A DNA stretch of 64,000 bases from contig NC_031496.1 in assembly GCF_000237925.1 (NCBI RefSeq), positions 19,087,154-19,151,153 of the forward strand. Reading direction: 5' to 3'. The position numbers were made by a program, and so were the translations under genes. The DNA is from Schistosoma mansoni (lineage: Eukaryota; Platyhelminthes; Trematoda; Strigeidida; Schistosomatidae). The notes below the pieces were generated by a model. That model worked only from the letters and a program-made list of their open reading frames with translations, was not told the DNA's origin and ran no database searches. Each line of letters begins with the position of its first letter. Position 1 is the first letter of the stretch. Below are positions 1 through 11,800 of this stretch, in pieces.

Positions 1-428
1 GCGTAAAATAATAAAATACCTTATCAACTTATGGTGTATAGTACCATGTCAAGTACACATGAGTTATTCTAGCTTCCAGACAGACCAATTTACTCATTTT
101 ACGCAAACTACATTCTGATCTTATTACTTATTGCCATATTAACCCTGACTGCTTTATATGAGCGTGTGTGTTAATCCCTTATCCTACTCACCACATTTCT
201 GCAGTCTATTTTCGTCTGACTATAATTGTCGAGTCACGCTTGATTAAATCGAGTTGGCTCACATGCCCTCTCCTATCCGTTTCGCTTCGCTTCTCTGATC
301 ATCCGTCTAGATAAATGATTGTATAAAATATACGTATTCGAAATCCATTTTCGTATTCGACTTATTTGATTCCGTTATTCACTAAAGCGATTTACGTCGA
401 TAGTTTTACACGAGGATTGGTGTCGTGT
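1..428. other. non-coding sequence, no gene seen
   Basis: No convincing reading frame lies here. The stretch is less AT-rich than the DNA further right, with pyrimidine-rich patches around 200-300, and it continues beyond the LINE as 3659-3740. This suggests that the LINE landed in an older repeat or a promoter-like region. I could not name a family. Confidence 0.4.
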
Positions 429-441
429 ATATTTCAATAAT
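429..441 (+). repeat. left target-site duplication of the RTE LINE
   Basis: The 13-mer ATATTTCAATAAT occurs here and again, identical, at 3646-3658, directly bordering the LINE on both sides. A perfect duplication implies a recent insertion by target-primed reverse transcription. Confidence 0.85.
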
Positions 442-3400
442 AACTCCGCCTGTAGCTCCTCCAGGGGCTACTGCCGGTCCCAAGCCCGGGTAAAGGAGGA
501 GGGTTGGGCATGGGGTTAGCGACCCCATCCCGTAGAAAATCAACTCGCTAAAAAAACGCTAACCAGAAAAAATCATTCAAACCATTCAAACTCTGCCCTG
601 GGAGTAGAAGGAAAAATGACGTCTCATGATGAGAGCCGAGTTCCTTCGGAAGTCATGAGGCCGATGCACCTTCTTACAACCAGAGCGACAATTTTTTATA
701 GGTACATGGAATGTCCGGACAATGTGGGAGACCGGCAGAGTCTTCCAAATTTCTGCGGAAATGAGGAAATACAACCTGGAAGTGCTTGGAATCAGTGAAA
801 CACATTGGACGCAGGTTGGACAACAACGACTGTCTTCAGGGGAACTTCTGTTATACTCCGGTCATGAAGAAGAAAATGCCCCACATACACAAGGAGTGGC
901 ACTGATGCTGTCTAGAAAAGCACAAAATGCACTTATAGGATGGGAATCTCATGGACCGAGGATCATCAAAGCCTCCTTCAAAACAAAGAGAGAGGGCATT
1001 ACAATGAACATCATCCAATGCTATGCGCCGACCAACGACTACGATGAAGACGCTAAAAACCAATTCTACGATAGGCTGCAGTCAATCTTCGAGAAGTGCC
1101 CAACCAAGGACCTGACCATTCTGATGGGAGATTTCAATGCCGAGGTTGGAAAGGACAACACTGGATACGAAGACGTCATGGGACAACATGGACTGGGAGG
1201 AAGGAACGAAAACGGTGAGAGATTTGCAAACCTATGTGCCTTCAATAAACTGGTCATAGGTGGCACCATATTCCCACACAAAAACATACACAAAGCCACT
1301 TGGATTTCACCGGATCACACTACACAAAATCAAATCGACCATGTCTGCATCAACAAAAAGTTCAGGAGGACGATGGAGGATGTGAGAACCAGAAGAGGAG
1401 CTGATATAGCATCCGATCACCATTTGCTGGTCGCCAAGATGAAACTAAAACTCAAGAAGCACTGGACAATGGCGCGGACAACATCACAAAAGTTTAACAC
1501 GGCCTTTCTTCGAGATGCTGACAAACTCAACGAATTTAACATAGCCCTCAGCAACAGGTTCGAGGCCTGTCATGACCTACTCAATGGAGAGGGAACCACC
1601 ATAGAGAGCAGCTGGAAAGGTATCAAGGAGGCAATCGTTTCAACATGTCAGGAGGTTCTGGGCCAAAAGAAGCACCATCACAAGGAATGGATCACTGTTG
1701 GTACACTGGATAAAATTGAAGCAAGGAGGAACAAGAAGGTAGCAATCAATATCAGCCGAACAAGAGCAGAAAAAGCCAAGGCACAAGCCGAATACACAGA
1801 GGCAAACAAGCAAGTGAAGAGGAGCATCAGGACCGACAAACGTAAATATGTGGAAGATTTAGCGATGACAGCGGAAAAGGCTGCAAGAGAGGGAAACATG
1901 AGACAACTGTATGATACAACAAAGAAACTTGCTGGAAATTACCGTCAACCAGAAAGACCAGTGAAAAACAAGGAAGGCAAAGTAATCAACGATATTGAAG
2001 AACAACGAAACAGGTGGGTAGAACACTTCAAGGAACTCTTGAATCGACCAGCTCCACTGAACCCACCCAACATCGAAGCAGCACCCACAGACCTCCCAAT
2101 CGATATTGGCCCACCAACAATTGAGGAGATCAGCATGGCCATTAGACAAATCAAGAGTGGCAAAGCAGCGGGACCAGACAACATCCCGGCAGAGGCACTG
2201 AAAGCAAATGTAACAGCAACTGCCAAGATACTCCACATCCTCTTCAGTAAGATTTGGGACGAAGAACATGTACCAACAGACTGGAAAGAAGGACTTCTCA
2301 TCAAGATACCAAAGAAAGGCGATCTGAGCAAGTGCGACAACTACAGGGGCATCACTCTCCTCTCAATACCAGGAAAAGTCTTCAACAGAGTATTGTTAAA
2401 TAGGATGAAGGATTCCGTGGACGCTCAACTTCGAGATCAACAAGCTGGATTTCGTAAGGATAGATCGTGCACAGATCAAATCGCAACTCTACGTATCATT
2501 GTGGAACAATCAATCGAATGGAATTCATCACTGTACATCAACTTCATCGACTACGAGAAGGCATTTGATAGCGTGGACAGGACGACACTATGGAAGCTTC
2601 TTCGACACTACGGCGTGCCTGAGAAGATAGTCAACATCATACGGAACTCCTATGATGGGCTAAACTGCCAAATCGTCCACGGAGGACAACTCACCGACTC
2701 GTTCGAGGTAAAGACCGGTGTTAGGCAAGGTTGCCTACTCTCACCCTTTCTCTTTCTCCTGGTGATCGACTGGATTATGAAGACATCAACATCTGGAGGA
2801 ATGCACGGGATACAGTGGACAGGCAGGATGCAGCTTGACGATTTAGACTTCGCGGATGATCTGGCTCTTCTATCACAAACGCAACAACAAATGCAGGAGA
2901 AAACGACCAGTGTAGCAGCAGCCTCAGCAGCAGTAGGTCTCAATATAAACAAAGGGAAAAGCAAGACTCTCCGATACAATACAATATGCACCAATCCAAT
3001 TACACTTGACGGAGAAGCTTTGGAGGATGTGGAAATCTTTACATATCTGGGCAGCATCATTGATGAACACGGTGGATCAGATGCAGATGTGAGGGCGCGG
3101 ATCGGCAAAGCAAGAGCAGCATACCTACAGCTGAAAAACATCTGGAGCTCAAAACAATTGTCAACCAACACCAAGGTTAGAATTTTCAATACAAATGTCA
3201 AGACAGTTCTTCTGTATGGGGCAGAGACGTGGAGAACTACGAAAGCCATTATCCAGAAGATACAAGTGTTTATCAACAGCTGTCTACGCAAGATACTTCG
3301 GATCCGATGGCCAGACACTATCAGCAACAAGTTACTGTGGGAGACAACAAACCAGATTCCAGCGGAGGAAGAAATTAGGAAGAAGCGCTGGAAGTGGATT

Positions 3401-3645
3401 GGGCACACTTTGAGGAAATCACCCAATTGTGTCACAAGACAAGCCCTCACATGGAATCCTGAAGGTCGAAGGAGAAGAGGAAGACCAAAGAACACATTAC
3501 GCCGAGAAATAGAGACAGACATGAGAAGAATCAACAAGAACTGGAAAGAACTAGAAAAGAAGGCCCAGGACAGAGTGGGTTGGAGAAAGCTGGTCGGCGG
3601 CCTATGCTCCATTGGGAGTAACAGGCGTAAGTAAGTAAGTAAGTA
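442..3645 (+). mobile_element. near-full-length RTE-type LINE (SR2/SjR2-like)
   Basis: This is a non-LTR retrotransposon of about 3.2 kb bounded by perfect 13-bp target duplications. A GC-richer leader (442-about 658) precedes one long reading frame for endonuclease and reverse transcriptase. The element ends just after the stop in a short tandem tail of GTAA units. A tail of short tandem repeats, a very short 3' UTR and a single endonuclease-RT protein are RTE hallmarks. Schistosome RTE families are SR2 (S. mansoni) and SjR2 (S. japonicum), but the exact family was not verified by alignment. Confidence 0.85.
722..3634 (+). CDS. RTE endonuclease-reverse transcriptase
   Basis: The frame gives 970 residues from the first Met at 722. 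It encodes an apurinic-type endonuclease followed by a reverse transcriptase, which nick the target and copy the element RNA into the chromosome. Endonuclease motifs are LGISETHW near the start, GDFNAEVG (about residue 136) and SDHHLLVAK (about 232). RT motifs are [34 protein letters not shown] and the catalytic FADD (about 709). The C-terminus has the basic [13 protein letters not shown] segment. No stop interrupts the frame. The conserved endonuclease start GTWNVRT is encoded just upstream of Met722 (701-721) in the same frame, which is open from 659 but lacks an ATG. The natural start probably lies in the other frame at ATG 616 (MTSHDESRVPSEV), so this copy seems to carry a small indel near 690-700 that separates start from body. 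Confidence 0.88.
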   Translation: MWETGRVFQISAEMRKYNLEVLGISETHWTQVGQQRLSSGELLLYSGHEEENAPHTQGVALMLSRKAQNALIGWESHGPRIIKASFKTKREGITMNIIQCYAPTNDYDEDAKNQFYDRLQSIFEKCPTKDLTILMGDFNAEVGKDNTGYEDVMGQHGLGGRNENGERFANLCAFNKLVIGGTIFPHKNIHKATWISPDHTTQNQIDHVCINKKFRRTMEDVRTRRGADIASDHHLLVAKMKLKLKKHWTMARTTSQKFNTAFLRDADKLNEFNIALSNRFEACHDLLNGEGTTIESSWKGIKEAIVSTCQEVLGQKKHHHKEWITVGTLDKIEARRNKKVAINISRTRAEKAKAQAEYTEANKQVKRSIRTDKRKYVEDLAMTAEKAAREGNMRQLYDTTKKLAGNYRQPERPVKNKEGKVINDIEEQRNRWVEHFKELLNRPAPLNPPNIEAAPTDLPIDIGPPTIEEISMAIRQIKSGKAAGPDNIPAEALKANVTATAKILHILFSKIWDEEHVPTDWKEGLLIKIPKKGDLSKCDNYRGITLLSIPGKVFNRVLLNRMKDSVDAQLRDQQAGFRKDRSCTDQIATLRIIVEQSIEWNSSLYINFIDYEKAFDSVDRTTLWKLLRHYGVPEKIVNIIRNSYDGLNCQIVHGGQLTDSFEVKTGVRQGCLLSPFLFLLVIDWIMKTSTSGGMHGIQWTGRMQLDDLDFADDLALLSQTQQQMQEKTTSVAAASAAVGLNINKGKSKTLRYNTICTNPITLDGEALEDVEIFTYLGSIIDEHGGSDADVRARIGKARAAYLQLKNIWSSKQLSTNTKVRIFNTNVKTVLLYGAETWRTTKAIIQKIQVFINSCLRKILRIRWPDTISNKLLWETTNQIPAEEEIRKKRWKWIGHTLRKSPNCVTRQALTWNPEGRRRRGRPKNTLRREIETDMRRINKNWKELEKKAQDRVGWRKLVGGLCSIGSNRRK

Positions 3646-3658
3646 ATATTTCAATAAT
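3646..3658 (+). repeat. right target-site duplication of the RTE LINE
   Basis: Perfect copy of the 13-mer at 429-441, immediately after the GTAA-type tail. Confidence 0.85.
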
Positions 3659-6370
3659 GATCAGATATTGGGCCAGTAAAAGTGGGCATCCCGTCGATAG
3701 CATCATCTTCCGATCTAATTAGGTATTAAAACGAACGGCTACACCAAAAACTAACTTTCTGAATTGGTTCTCTAATTTATAGGACAACAAAAGATGTGTA
3801 ATAAATAGGTAATAACAGACCTTACGGGGATCTGAAGTTTAGGAATAATAAGCTTAGGAAAGAACTGTAGAGTTGATTAATATGGCAACTAACTGCAACT
3901 TGTGTTTGGTTAATTTCGTCATTTTAAAACAAAATTCAATTACATCAAGCCATTCGTGTTTATACAGACAAAATTGGTTATTATTTATGAAAGTGAATGT
4001 CATCAATGATAGACAACTAACCCATAATCATCAGATGTTCAATTATATATGGACATCATTACATATCTGTGGACATTTTGTGTTTGACTTATAATCATGG
4101 TAACTTCTTCTACATTTTCTATGCCAATATGCTATTTAAGAAGTAAGAATAAGTTTCTGATAGCTGGTTATTTCCTTTTTAAAATCTATTCATTCGACAG
4201 TCCTTTGTCGGTTATTTTCTATTTAAACGTAACCATCACTCCATTATAAAAACTCATTCAGATAAACGGCTCAATAACCATACTGCAGTGGATAGGAACA
4301 CGAGTACGGACAGTCAAATGTATTGGACACGAAATTACAGAAGGTCTCACTAAAATCTGACAACCATACAGTTAGCAGTTAATTTGCAAACTATTGATCA
4401 GTTGCCTCAATCTTGACTGTTCCTTCTGCAAATATCAGTCCATCGTCTTTGATTCCATTGTTCATGCATTTTCATACCAATTGAGTTCCGTTCCCGTTCT
4501 TTCCTTATCGATCTTCTGCTGAAATACTTTCTAGGTCTGACCATCGCCATATGCTACTTATGTGGATATAAGTAATCCACACCACATTATGTCTAATATT
4601 TATCCACTATAACAGTTGAGTGTACATTGTGATCGTGTAATTATCATCAATTCATAACAGTTAACAAAGAGAAGATCTAATTAGAGCATAACATTATCTA
4701 GCATAAGCTCTACAAAAGTGAGACGAAGAGTTATCCTTCATTCAAAACTTTCAAGCACCTCTCTTATGATAACAAACTAGCAAAACAATGAGCACAATGA
4801 CTAATACAATAATCTTGGCATCCTACAACAGCCTGCTATAAATACACGTACAAGTTGAATCACTCCATTGCATTGTAAATATACGCATGATTTAGATATC
4901 ATTACCTAGTACCTGGTTGATATTACGGTGGCATACTTAGATCACGTATATGTGTTGTCTATTTGATCTGGTTTGTTCACTTTTTCTGTTTAAACGTATA
5001 TTTATTAGAAGAAAGTTATTCATTCTCTGAAGAAACTCCTGTGCTAAGTCACAAATTGTATCTATAAAAATGAGTTGGGACATTAGAAATACGTTATTTT
5101 CAATATAAGCTCATTATGAATTTGTCAGAATCAAAATAATGAACTTAAATCGCTTATTATTGAGAGAGCTGCCAACTGTAACCAGAATACTTTTGTAATT
5201 TTTCTTTAGAATAAATTTGTTTAGGGTTAGTAAATAACGTGATACATACTGAATTGAAGACCCCGATCCTACGCATACAAAAATAAATTCTACATGTCTG
5301 TACGATGGTGAGTCTTTTGATTGATTTAAAGCCTAGTCAGTGCATCTCTTTCATAATAACAATATTGCTCATCGTTTTTTTTGCTACTATTAACTTCGTA
5401 TTGTTGCACATATTCATTCAGATTTTTACATAAAATCAAATTGAGTATTTCTGGGTTATTGTAGATTTTATTAATGTTTGAACTGAAGAACTAATTGCTT
5501 TAAATCTTTAAAATACTTACTTATGAAGATATTTCTGAAACAAAGAGTTGATAAATTACCTTGAAAGATGTCACAAATTACTTCCACTTATTGACTTCTG
5601 TATTTGAACACAACTGATTTTCAGCTTCATTTTTTGCTTTCTATGGTGAAATCCAGAACATTTATTGGTTATTTATGATGTCGAATCAGTGACAAGATTT
5701 TATAACAAGGTTACTGAAAATGTCCAATCAAACGTGAGACAGAAATATACATGGAATAAAAACGTAACGATTACGTTAGTTTAATCTTGAAAAACATAAA
5801 GGATACGGCATTGATTTTAATTTGTTATCACGACCCAATTAGAAAGTCATTTTGACCTTGAAAGGCTTTTCTCCAAGTGACGTCAACGACAGCCAATCAT
5901 AGACCTGTGTTATAATGAATTGTGTAAACGAAAACCATTTGAAGGTGAAATGATATTGCTTATTCTGAAATGCGTTAGTTGCTAAAAAAAAGTCACACGA
6001 CTTCGATGTTATAAGATCATCCGAAACTTATAATACCATAATTTTTGCCCTATAAAAATGGGGCTAAATGGGTATTCTTATTTTTCTAATAATTACAAAG
6101 AGATTTAAAATATAAGATATACAATGTTTGTAAATTTAGTATCATGTTCTCTTCAAGTGTTTCAGAGATTTCACATTTTATAAACACAATAGTGAATGCA
6201 TAAGGATTTATATAAAGTTTATTTGCTTATAACAAAGCTGATCATAAATTCACTTGATATTGTTTGTTTGAATCTTCCCATTGATATTTAGGACTACAAT
6301 TGATCAGTCCCTTATTGGCATATGTGCATACTATGCGTATTGCCTCGATATAGCCTTAATTCACAATCAT
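3659..6370. other. AT-rich intergenic DNA, nothing recognised
   Basis: There is no reading frame with protein-like composition, no long repeat and no RNA gene that I could recognise. Short open frames around 3873-4094 have random composition. The stretch ends at the inverted SINE tail at 6371. Confidence 0.5.
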
Positions 6371-6673
6371 TATAAGCAAAGATGGATAGTGGCCCATACC
6401 ACACTGGTCAATTGCAGCGTTAAATATCAATGGGAGGATTCAAACAAACAATACCAAGTGAATTTAAAGTTCACCCCATTGCACAAGCAAGTGGTTATCA
6501 GGACTCAGTAGCTGAGTGAATAACGCGATGTCGTTTGAAGCGAACGGTGCTGGATTCGAGTCACAGAGTGAACATTAACTCTGAGGTGCAGGTGCATGCA
6601 GCTGACGAGTCCCAAATAGGACGAAACACTCGCCCTGGATTCCACTGCTAGCCACTATCCATCTTTGCTTATA
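6371..6673. repeat. 22-bp perfect inverted repeat around SINE copy A1
   Basis: The 22 bases at 6371-6392 are the exact reverse complement of 6652-6673. The right arm is the normal 3' end of the hammerhead SINE at 6478-6675, so the left arm is probably the end of a second, inverted and mostly deleted copy. It could also be a hairpin-forming unit of about 300 bp. Confidence 0.7.
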
Positions 6674-6675
6674 AA
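6478..6675 (+). mobile_element. SINE copy A1, Sm-alpha-like, with degenerate hammerhead ribozyme
   Basis: A tRNA-like head contains a B-box-like stretch (GGTGCTGGATTCGAGTC). It is followed by a hammerhead ribozyme core: CTGACGAG at 6602-6609, stem II GTCC/GGAC with an AAATA-type loop, and GAAA at 6623-6626. Schistosome Sm-alpha satellite/SINE RNA is known to carry an active hammerhead of this form. Here the expected cleavage triplet GUC reads GCC (6632-6634), and one base pair of stem I (ATGCAG against CTGGAT) is lost. Self-cleavage is therefore probably impaired. Confidence 0.8.
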
Positions 6676-7494
6676 GCTGATTATATTCTGTGAATTACCT
6701 GTTTCTCATAAGCAGATAAGTAAATATAACGGTACTTCAGATAATGAGATGATAATAATCTTTTATTTCGATGCTGAACGATACTTATTTAATATTCGAT
6801 AAAATATGCAATCTTAAGATGCCACATTTTTTGTGGAAAAGTTTTGACAAACTTTAGATTTAAATACAGTTATGCATTCTTTTTAGAATAACATAAACGC
6901 TTCCAGGTTCAGGTTATACTCAAAATATCTTATCCTTTGTAATTGAAAACCAAACAGTTCACATATGGAAGATGAAATTTTCCCAGGGGCAAAAATTATA
7001 TTCACTTATATTAATTTAACATAATATGTAATAATCAGATATTCTTCCTTGTTCAGTTAGTTTATTCTCATGCTTTATAACAAGTAATTTATAATCCCAT
7101 CATTATATGTGCCGATGGAAAATAAGGCTAGTCTCTAAAATTTGTGAATGTATATTAATTATAATGTAAATTATCTGACTATTACACAAAGATAGATTAT
7201 ATGATAATAGATGTGGTGTTAGCCGAGGTAGTGATTAAAATAATAAAAACAATATGATAAAGGAACGAGTAATCTGTCATTTTATGCAAGTCAAAGCTCA
7301 AATAAAATCATGGTAAAAATAATAATATTTGTGAGTTATAAAATATTAAAAGATAAAGTGTATGAAAATTCAAAGTTCAAATATTCAAATAATAAAGGAA
7401 GACACAGTGGAAGGTGAAAAAAAAGTCGTCATTGACTATTAGGCAGTTACTCACTGAGGACAACAGTGGACTGCCGTGCAATGTCGTGGATTGG
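6676..7494. other. AT-rich intergenic DNA, nothing recognised
   Basis: No coding frame, RNA gene or clear repeat was found between the two SINE copies. Confidence 0.5.
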
Positions 7495-7660
7495 TTTGAC
7501 ACTGGCTCAGTGATCTAGAGGTCAAGCGCTCGCGTGCGAGGCCGAAAGTTATAGGTCCGAGTCCCATGGGTGGGATCATGGATGTGCACTGCTGAGAAGT
7601 CCCATAGTAAGACGAAATGGAGGTCTAGTGTTTCCAAGTTTTCAGTGGTGGTCTAACATT
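7495..7660 (+). mobile_element. SINE copy B1 (second family) with hammerhead core
   Basis: The tRNA-like head begins GGCTCAGTGATCTAGAGG and has a B-box-like ATAGGTCCGAGTCCC. The body at 7586-7631 folds as a hammerhead: stem I GCACTG pairs with TAGTGT (two G-T pairs), core CTGAGAAG at 7592-7599, GACGAAA at 7611-7617, triplet GTC at 7623-7625. The only break seen in the core is A instead of G at the conserved G8 position. Head and body sequences differ from the A family, so this is a separate SINE lineage sharing the ribozyme design. Confidence 0.7.
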
Positions 7661-8570
7661 GATATCGATTGAAACCCAACAATCTCTACATTTTTATACT
7701 GATATATCCTAAACTTGTTCTAAACACCAAAATTGGATCTGTTGTCCCGAAAGCCTATTTCCTCCGATGTGTATAAAATACAACTTCAAACCATGTTAAT
7801 TTGCCAGGAAATTATGATTGATGTTTTCAGCATGAAATTAATAGTATTTTTATGTCATATAGTTTTATGTACAACAAAATTTAATCGATTAATTAACGCT
7901 ATGAAATAATAGTGATGTTTGTTATTCTCATTATTGAGACCATTAATGTGTCTTATTCATGGTATTTAAAATGATGTAAAATCGATTTAATGAGAAACGT
8001 AAACTTTATCACGTTTTAATCAAACTCATACTAAACACATTTAGTAGTTGTCATTCTATAGTACTAAGCATAGATGATTTAAAAAGAAAAACTATATTAC
8101 CATATCTGTTTTAAATTAGAAACTTGACTAATTTGTTTAGTTTTAATATCATGACAGTTTTATCGCAACTTGATAATTAACTTAATATATGAAGATGGTT
8201 TCGACCCAAAGTATCTTAATAGACTGAACTTGATCAAATTTAATAAAATCATGATATAAATTTGAAATATACTTTCATCATTATTTGATTATTGGAATTA
8301 GCTAAGAAAGTCACTTCAGTGTCATTATTTCTTAAGATTTATTGTCAACAACATATTACATCTACGAATGGTATCATAGAACAACCTTCTTTGTATTTCC
8401 TATGCTTTAATTCAACAAAGGACTCAATATTTTATAAGTTTGAATAAGTAATTGAATTTGTTTAGAGAAAGAGCATTTTTGGGTACTTACTTAACTATAC
8501 AATGATACTGTCATAAACTATCAATTTATTTAGGACACATAAATCAGTTATGTTATGAGTTGTTGGATTT
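7661..8570. other. AT-rich intergenic DNA, nothing recognised
   Basis: No protein-like frame and no RNA gene were recognised. Confidence 0.45.
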
Positions 8571-8671
8571 CGATACGAATACGCAACATTCCAGTATACA
8601 AATCCATTCAGCTACTTGAATTCCAAGGCCCAAAGTGTGGAGGGGTCTTTATTGGCTAAAGCGAACCAAGA

Positions 8672-8689
8672 TATATATATATATATATC
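8672..8689. repeat. TA microsatellite
   Basis: An uninterrupted TA run lies shortly upstream of SINE copy A2. Confidence 0.8.
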
Positions 8690-8715
8690 AACCTATCGCA
8701 AACCTAGTGATTATA

Positions 8716-8890
8716 TGGACTAAGTAGCGAAGTGGATAACACGATGATGTTTGAAGACAACGGTATTGGGTTCACGTCTTGGGGTGAACATCAACTCTAT
8801 GATTCAAGCACATCCAGATGACGAGTACTAAATAGGGTGAAACACTCGTCCTGCATTCAAATGCTTGCCACTATCCATCTCTGGTTTAAA
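8716..8890 (+). mobile_element. SINE copy A2, Sm-alpha-like, with degenerate hammerhead ribozyme
   Basis: Same family as the copy at 6478: tRNA-like head (GACTAAGTAGCGAAGTGG, then GGTATTGGGTTCACGTC) and hammerhead remnant. The cleavage triplet GTC (8848-8850) and GAAA (8839-8842) are kept, but the conserved C3 of the CUGA box is A (8818), stem II is weakened, and stem I reads ATCCAG against CTGCAT. The lesions are complementary to those of copy A1, so neither copy is expected to cleave well. Confidence 0.75.
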
Positions 8891-11800
8891 AACGTTTATA
8901 AATTATTAAGACTTGAAACTGCGGTTAGCGAACGATTGAGTCAATAAATTGATGGAAGCTACTTTCAATCCGGATTTGACTTAATACAATCCGAAACCAA
9001 ATTTATGTTCATCTTCAACATTCACCTTTCGAATTTTCGCATTGGATGATAAGTTGCGAATTCGATGATAGAATTGATTCTAACAGAGAAGAAATTAGTC
9101 GTTTAATCGAAATCAATTTTTAAGACTTTACAAATCAAATAATACTGAACGAAATCTTCATTTTGTCAGATCCAGTATTTCCCAGTATGTATCAAAATAG
9201 CACTTTCACTTTCACACTAAAATTATAATATATTTCCAACAAAAAAGAGACATCTTTCTTTAAAACATAATACTTAAACAATAAATACTTCATGAATTTC
9301 ATAACCAGCCTTTATTGCAGAGGTATTGACAGTATGATCAATAAATCAATATGGCATGAAAAATATACTGACATACATCAAAACTGTAGACCGACCACCT
9401 TGAAAGAAACTCACTATAAGAGTGACAAATTAAGTTGAAATATATCAAAAGACTTAAATGCTTAACATCAAAACAATGTTACATATTAACTAGTCATAAA
9501 AAAACATCGTATTCAAGATCACAATAAATAGTTCATCAATGCCTTAATTAAAACTATTTATGTTGAATGAATAACTTTACAGCTATTGAAGGTTGATAAA
9601 CTTTGTTTTTATTAAAGTTTCACCACATGGCTATTCAACTAAAGAATAATTACCTACAGAATGTTGACATTTTTAAAGCTCAAATAGAAATACAATTTAA
9701 TAAAAATTACTATATTTACTCTCCTTTTTTACATAGACAAAGCCAAATACAATGCTTCTAAATTTAATTTTTGACAGATTTATTTTTAGAAATATCTAAC
9801 TTAATTAAGCTTCATATTGTTTAAACTAAATTTAGTTAGGTTTCAATTATTGATCAGCGCATTAAGAATATCTACTGAGTTTTAGGGTGATTTTTATCCG
9901 TATATCAATATAATACGAATAATCATTATGTGGTGTATACCACTTATGTCTACATAAGTAATATATAACACCGGTCAGAAGTTGAATGCCAGGCAGCAGA
10001 AGGTTGAGAAGATCAGATTGAAGAGAATGGGAACAGAGATTGATTGTTGTGACAATAAATTAACGATGAATTTTGAGACAATTAATGGAAGATTTGTAAA
10101 TGAAGGATGGTACATTTGGTTTTCACATTTTACCAGAGAACTGTGTAATTTTGTATTGAGATGCATTTGATTGTCCTCACCTGTGTGTTACCGTTCATAA
10201 CAACTAGATACTTAAAAAAGTGGATATCCATCTCATCTGTTCATGGTACTCATAAGTCAAAACCATTCAATATCTCTTCTAAAACTGAAATTAAAATAAG
10301 TAGACTTACATCATTAAAATACTAGTTTTCCTAAGACTACAGGCATACAATTTAAAAAATTATGAGTTTTTGCTATTTATGTTGTCGATATTGATGATTG
10401 GAGTCAATCAATCTTAGTCGCTACATGTCCATTCTAAGAGGAATACTTTAATACAGAGTTATGTCACAAGTTTTGGTATACCTTGGAATGTGGTTAGCGG
10501 TGGAATATGGTCACCCCTCTCGTTCTATATGAAACTTCTCAGATGAATTTAGTCATATTTCGATATCCATAAACATTCTGGAACTGGAAACTATTCCATT
10601 TTTCTTCAAGTGCCTGCGCGTTATCCATCTAGTTACTAGTCCCAGAATATATAGTTTATAGAATATTATATATGTATGAAAGTTCCATAAAATCAATTCC
10701 GAATCTAGTCATCAGCGAGAATATTAATTGCTATAGGCTTTTGGTGGATATTTTGTACAATTTAAACATCATTTTCATTAATATTATTGTATTGTGCTTC
10801 CTGATTTTCAGTGATTTTCTAACTAAAGTCAATTTGTGATGGAAATCATTTTCATGTTGGACTTTGTTGTTCTAAGAGGCTTCATTTTATAATATCTAAT
10901 ATGAACTATTTTGTTCATCTATTGTTAATTGGATTTTCAGGATTAAGTTAAATACTTCAAGACATTTAGTAAATTAATATTAAACAGCAAACTTTTTACT
11001 AATCTCTATCAACACTAAAACAAGTTTGTACCTGTGCATTTTATTATTCTATCATTAAACTTTGATTTGTACTAGTTATTTGAATATCATTGTCAGATAT
11101 CTTTCTTCACTGAAGGTTTTTGACGGTCATCAAATGTTTGTCGTGTATTAGTTATCTATCAAAAAAAAGAAATATAAAAAATTACCAATAACTTGTGATT
11201 TTTTGTTTCTTTCATGTTCTTGAGTTATACAATAATCTTCGTTACTGTAGTTTCTAAATGAGGATTTATAAGAAAAGACTATAGTAAAAATGAATTCTCA
11301 GCAGCGTTTAAACTTTTTTAAACAGAAGCCCAATTAAAGGTTAATTGAGTAAAATCACAAAATTATTAACTGGAATTTCTTATAGTTCCAGTTATGTGGT
11401 ATCGTTTCAGGTTGTCTTATTATCGGGAAAGCTACCATTTTTTTACATTCCATCATATGTCTTTTGCTTCTGACTGATATACATCATAGTTTTTATCATG
11501 CGAAAGCGTGATCATAGGTTTACCCCATTCTCGTGTTTATTTATATGAACGTAAATTTTTATTTTACACAAAATAATCCCTTTATTTCAAAACCCGGTTA
11601 CGGTTGGAAAATCGCTACCAGAAGGTGCTTCATTTAATAAATAAACGGTTACATGTTAGCTAACAGAACCTGAAGTTCATTCTGTAGATATTTGAAATGA
11701 TTTATTTCGCAAAATTCAAACTACTTATAACATAAACAGGTACGAATTACTTAGCTTTCTAAGTTGTCGTAGTTCTCCTTACCAATTTCAATTTGAGAAG

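Noticed and set aside
2650-3654. 334-codon open frame on the minus strand
   Set aside because: It is the antisense shadow of the RTE reverse transcriptase, which has clear motifs on the plus strand.
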